NCBI GenBank assembly: GCA_037481715.1
Contig: JBBFLD010000001.1
Location: 124,001-188,000 of the forward strand
Reading direction: 5' to 3'
From: Rosettibacter sp037481715
GTDB lineage: Bacteria; Bacteroidota; Ignavibacteria; Ignavibacteriales; Melioribacteraceae
Length of the DNA: 64,000 bases
A program made the translations under genes and the position numbers. Position 1 is the first letter of the stretch. Each line of letters begins with the position of its first letter. Positions 60,972 to 64,000 of this stretch are shown here, piece after piece. A model generated the notes under the pieces. The model made no database searches. It was not told where the DNA came from and was given only the letters and a program-made list of their open reading frames with translations.

Positions 60972-63317
60972 TTATTGAAATTCAACAATTGTAATTCCAT
61001 CTCCGCCGTATTCGATATTAGCATAATAAAAATTTTTTACACCTTTATAATTGGTTAGGATATTTTTCACAAGTTGTTTTAATGCACCAGTTCCTTTACC
61101 ATGTAAAATTTCAACTTTATCCAGACCTTGCATATTTGCATTGTCAAGAAATTTTATAATCTCAAGCTCAGCTTCATCTGCTCGTTTGCCTCGAATGTCC
61201 AATCTATAATTAAGATTATCAGTGGTTATATCAAATTTTTTAGGATAATATTCTTCAACTTCTGATTTTTTTGCTGGTATTAATTCTGAATATTTTGCTT
61301 TTATTTTTATAGAACCAATTGTTAATAATGCTCTATTTTTTTCCTTGTCCAATTCTTCAATTATTCCAACAGAAGTTGTTCCTTTAATTGAAGCATAATC
61401 TCCAACTTTTAGTTCATACTGGCTTTCTTCTTTTACTTGATGCAAAAACATTTTCTTTATTTCTTTTTTAGTGTTCTCAATTTCCTGCTTTTCCTTTCTC
61501 ACTACATCACGAGCTGCATTTGATTCTTTAATATTCTTAATTGCATTCTCAAGCTTTTTATTAATCGTCTCAAGAATTTCATCTGCTTTTCTTTTTGTAT
61601 CTGAAAGAATTTCCTTTTTTTGTTTTTCAAGCTTATCAATCTTTTCCTGATAAAGATTAGATAAACTTTTAAGTCTTAGATTTTCCAGTTCAAGTTTATG
61701 AAGCTGTTCTCTAAGTGCTTTAGATTTTTTTTCGAGACTGATAAGAAATTCCTCGATTTTAATTTTATCTGTTTCTAAAAATTCTTTAGCACGATTTATA
61801 AATTTATCATCAAATCCAATTCTATGAGCAACTTCAAAAGCATAACTTGAACCTGGCATTCCCTGATTAAAAATGTAAGTAGGTTTTAATTCAGTTGTAT
61901 CAAATTCCATTGAAGCATTTTGAAAACCTTCCAGCTGATTTGCTATTATCTTAAGAGAACCATGATGTGTAGTTGCAAGCACTACAGCACCCTTATCTCT
62001 CAATGTTATTAAAATGCCAGAAGCAATTGCAGCTCCTTCTGTTGGGTCAGTACCTGTTCCAATTTCATCTATTAAGACAAGTGTTTTTTCAGATGCTTCT
62101 TCAATTATGTTTTTTATATTTTTCAGATGCGAACTAAATGTACTTAAATCATCTTCAATTGATTGTGCATCTCCGATATCAACAAGAACTTTTTCAAAAT
62201 AATGGAAATTTGAGTCTGGATTTGCAGGAATAGGAATTCCAGATTGAGCCATTAATACAAGGATTCCAATTGTTTTAAGTGCTACTGTTTTACCGCCAGC
62301 ATTTGGTCCAGTAATTACAATTACTTTTTCTTTATCAATTTTTATGTTAAGTGGGACTGTATTATTAATTCCAATCTTTCTTATCAATAAAGGATGTCTT
62401 CCATCAATTATTTGAAATGGCTTTGATTCATCATAAGATGGAAATGAACCAATTATTTCAATCGAATATTTTGCACGAGCAAAAATTGAATCGAGTTCTG
62501 CAATTGTATCAAGTGTTCTTAACAACTCATTGCTTTGATTTCCAATTCTTATTGTTAATGATTTCAAAATCTTTTCAATTTCTCTTTTTTCAGCAAACTT
62601 TAATGAAAGAATTTCGTTATTTAATTCAAGAGTTTCTTCAGGTTCTATATAAACTGTCTGTCCTGTAGACGATTCTGAATGAATAAAACCTCGAACATGA
62701 CGTTTGTGTTCTGCTTTTACAGGAAGGACAATTCTTCCATCTCTTTGTGTTATGTATTCTTCTTGAACAAGATATGATTCACTTAACTGCTTTAGAAGTT
62801 TATTAACCAGCCTCTGAAGTGAAAACTCTTTTTCTTTTATTTCATTTCTAATTGATTTTAATTCATTGCTTGCATCATCTCTTACTTCACCGCTTTCTGT
62901 GAATACTTTGCTTATCTGATGTTCAAAGACTTTATCTACAAACAAAAAGTTTCGAAGCTCTAATAATTCATTATGTTCATTTTCTTTAGGTTTCAAAAAT
63001 TGATATAACTTACGGGATATTTCCGCAAGTTTCAATACATCCAAAATTTGCTTTGAACTTAGAATTACACCTTCAATCCTGCTTCGATATAATGTTTCTG
63101 TTAAATCAGGCAAGTAATCAATAGGCGGAATATCATTCCTGATTATAATTTCTTTAGCATAATTTACTTTTCTGCCTTCTTCAATTACTTGATTTAATGA
63201 ATCAAAAGGTTTGAGTGAAAGGATTTTTTGCTTTCCTTTTTCTGTTACACAGTATTTAGAAATGTGGGATAATATTTTAGAGAATTCTAATTTTTCTAAT
63301 GTATCAAATCTTATCAT
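60972..63317 (-). CDS. mutS2: MutS2 ATPase with Smr endonuclease domain
   Basis: The 781-residue protein has a MutS core without the mismatch-binding domain I. The Walker A is TGPNAGGKTVALKTIG and the Walker B LVLIDEIGTGTDPTEG. A long coiled-coil follows (about 515-630), then a KOW-like stretch. A C-terminal Smr domain has LDIRGKRADEAE and EILHGKGTGALK. MutS2 suppresses recombination and, in Bacillus, splits collided ribosomes. The start overlaps the cvpA stop by ATGA. Normal length. Confidence 0.96.
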   Translation of the reverse strand: MIRFDTLEKLEFSKILSHISKYCVTEKGKQKILSLKPFDSLNQVIEEGRKVNYAKEIIIRNDIPPIDYLPDLTETLYRSRIEGVILSSKQILDVLKLAEISRKLYQFLKPKENEHNELLELRNFLFVDKVFEHQISKVFTESGEVRDDASNELKSIRNEIKEKEFSLQRLVNKLLKQLSESYLVQEEYITQRDGRIVLPVKAEHKRHVRGFIHSESSTGQTVYIEPEETLELNNEILSLKFAEKREIEKILKSLTIRIGNQSNELLRTLDTIAELDSIFARAKYSIEIIGSFPSYDESKPFQIIDGRHPLLIRKIGINNTVPLNIKIDKEKVIVITGPNAGGKTVALKTIGILVLMAQSGIPIPANPDSNFHYFEKVLVDIGDAQSIEDDLSTFSSHLKNIKNIIEEASEKTLVLIDEIGTGTDPTEGAAIASGILITLRDKGAVVLATTHHGSLKIIANQLEGFQNASMEFDTTELKPTYIFNQGMPGSSYAFEVAHRIGFDDKFINRAKEFLETDKIKIEEFLISLEKKSKALREQLHKLELENLRLKSLSNLYQEKIDKLEKQKKEILSDTKRKADEILETINKKLENAIKNIKESNAARDVVRKEKQEIENTKKEIKKMFLHQVKEESQYELKVGDYASIKGTTSVGIIEELDKEKNRALLTIGSIKIKAKYSELIPAKKSEVEEYYPKKFDITTDNLNYRLDIRGKRADEAELEIIKFLDNANMQGLDKVEILHGKGTGALKQLVKNILTNYKGVKNFYYANIEYGGDGITIVEFQ

Positions 63318-63865
63318 TTTGTTATAACAGAATCTATGGGTGGAGTTTTTATTGTATCTTTATTCTCAATAAAATTTTTAATCAAATCTGCTGCTTTTGA
63401 TTGATGTCCGATTATCAGGTCAATCGATTTAGGAATTATATCAGAAACATATGAATACATTAAAGAATCTTTTTTAGTTTTTTCATTTGGGAAGCCAAGG
63501 ATATCAAGCAGCAAAAATATTCCGCTTAAGAAAAAAAATATTTGAACAGTTCCTATAATTCCGCCTATTAGCTGATTCAAAAATTTATTCAATTTATCGA
63601 CTGGATGAATAATTCGTTTTAATATTGAGGCAATCAAAATAACAATTAAAAAAATAAGAATGCCAGAGATAACATTTGATAGATATTCATCATTATTAAA
63701 GAAAGGATTTAGATATTTACCAATTGTTTGAGAATACTCAAACGCTAAAAAGAATGCAACAACAATTCCAATTAATCCAATAATTTTTCTGACTAAACCA
63801 TCTTTAAAACCAAGAATAAATCCAATGACAGCTATAGTTATTATTAAATAATCTATGTAATTCAA
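63314..63865 (-). CDS. CvpA-family membrane protein
   Basis: This is an inner-membrane protein of 183 residues with four hydrophobic helices; NYIDYLIITIAVIGFILGFK and DGLVRKIIGLIGIVVAFFLA at the start are the CvpA signature (YxD..., GxxxGxxR). The C-terminal ~40 residues are polar. The start is a TTG at 63865 that overlaps the stop of the YqeY-like gene. The cvpA-mutS2 pairing is common in many bacteria. Exact function is unknown. Confidence 0.9.
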   Translation of the reverse strand: MNYIDYLIITIAVIGFILGFKDGLVRKIIGLIGIVVAFFLAFEYSQTIGKYLNPFFNNDEYLSNVISGILIFLIVILIASILKRIIHPVDKLNKFLNQLIGGIIGTVQIFFFLSGIFLLLDILGFPNEKTKKDSLMYSYVSDIIPKSIDLIIGHQSKAADLIKNFIENKDTIKTPPIDSVITK

Positions 63866-64000
63866 TTCATGCTCAGAAATTTTTCTACAATTTCTTTTAC
63901 AACTTTGCCATCAGCTCTGCCTTTTAAGGTTTTGGCAGCAAGCGGCATTAAACGCGGGAAATCATTTTTGTCTTTAGCATTAATCTCTGCAGCAATTTTT
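63862..64000 (-). CDS. GatB/YqeY-domain protein, C-terminal fragment
   Basis: Only the last ~45 residues lie in the window; the gene enters from the right edge. They read KIAAEINAKDKNDFPRLMPL, then AAKTLKGRADGKVVKEIVEK and FLSMN. The L-K-G-R-A-D-G segment is the hallmark of the YqeY domain, a tRNA-amidase-like helical domain of unknown role. The frame is inferred directly from the sequence, with a TGA stop at 63862-63864 overlapping the cvpA start. It is the upstream partner of cvpA-mutS2. Confidence 0.8.
   Translation of the reverse strand, partial: KIAAEINAKDKNDFPRLMPLAAKTLKGRADGKVVKEIVEKFLSMN

Noticed and set aside
62417..62668. Plus-strand open frame inside mutS2
   Set aside because: It is a shadow of the MutS2 coding frame; low-complexity composition, no ribosome site.

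Overview
This window is strongly AT-rich, densely coded bacterial chromosome with no mobile elements, CRISPR arrays or rRNA. It suggests a Gram-negative anaerobe or facultative anaerobe from the Ignavibacteria / Chlorobi / Bacteroidota side of the tree. The signs are a FadL-type outer-membrane protein, a parA-parB-DUF5683 run, a folP-cdaA pair, HprK and RicT in a Gram-negative setting, three GT9 (heptosyltransferase-like) proteins and frequent TTG starts. This placement is inferred from gene content, not from a marker tree.

Region 1 (1-2203, minus strand) is a pyrimidine-nucleoside salvage unit: a CNT nucleoside transporter (partial), tdk and cdd, preceded by a CDF metal efflux protein. Region 2 (2396-14600, plus strand) is the most interesting part. 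It starts with a sigma-54-like promoter and a NuoE/NuoF/HydA [FeFe] hydrogenase. Next come a protein joining a degenerate, sensor-type hydrogenase domain to a histidine kinase, a receiver protein, a receiver-PAS-kinase hybrid and a second receiver. A second, structurally different NuoE/NuoF/HydA hydrogenase follows, and the locus ends at a hairpin. It reads as two NAD(H)-linked hydrogenases with a built-in H2- or redox-sensing phosphorelay. No HydE/F/G maturase is present here.

Region 3 (14661-23828) has a membrane histidine kinase, then a minus-strand run: putative sugar nucleotidyltransferase, RqcH-like NFACT protein, three GT9 glycosyltransferases, a homocysteine methyltransferase-like protein and ispE. 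Region 4 (23937-30980, plus) has a PASTA protein, rpe, folP, cdaA, a UPF0173 hydrolase, parA, parB, a DUF5683 protein and a zinc-ribbon membrane protein. Region 5 (30955-37874) has a Ppx/GppA phosphatase on the minus strand, then aroQ, a MerR-type regulator, tRNA-Pro(GGG), purF, a pgsA-like gene, ftsY, a lipid kinase and small proteins.

Region 6 (37922-54147, minus) is mostly one long, tightly packed housekeeping run from trpS through scpA, scpB, rluB-like, dacB, lysS, an S41 protease, ybeY, a DUF494 gene, topA, a Xer recombinase and hpf to hprK. It is followed by an M23 peptidase, a DUF2795 protein, holB and ricT. Region 7 (54209-64000, minus) has an HNH protein with no good start codon, mnmA, acpS, an MCE protein, a CNNM/CorC-like protein, ssb, fadL as its own unit with promoter and terminator, mutS2, cvpA and the end of a GatB/YqeY-domain gene.
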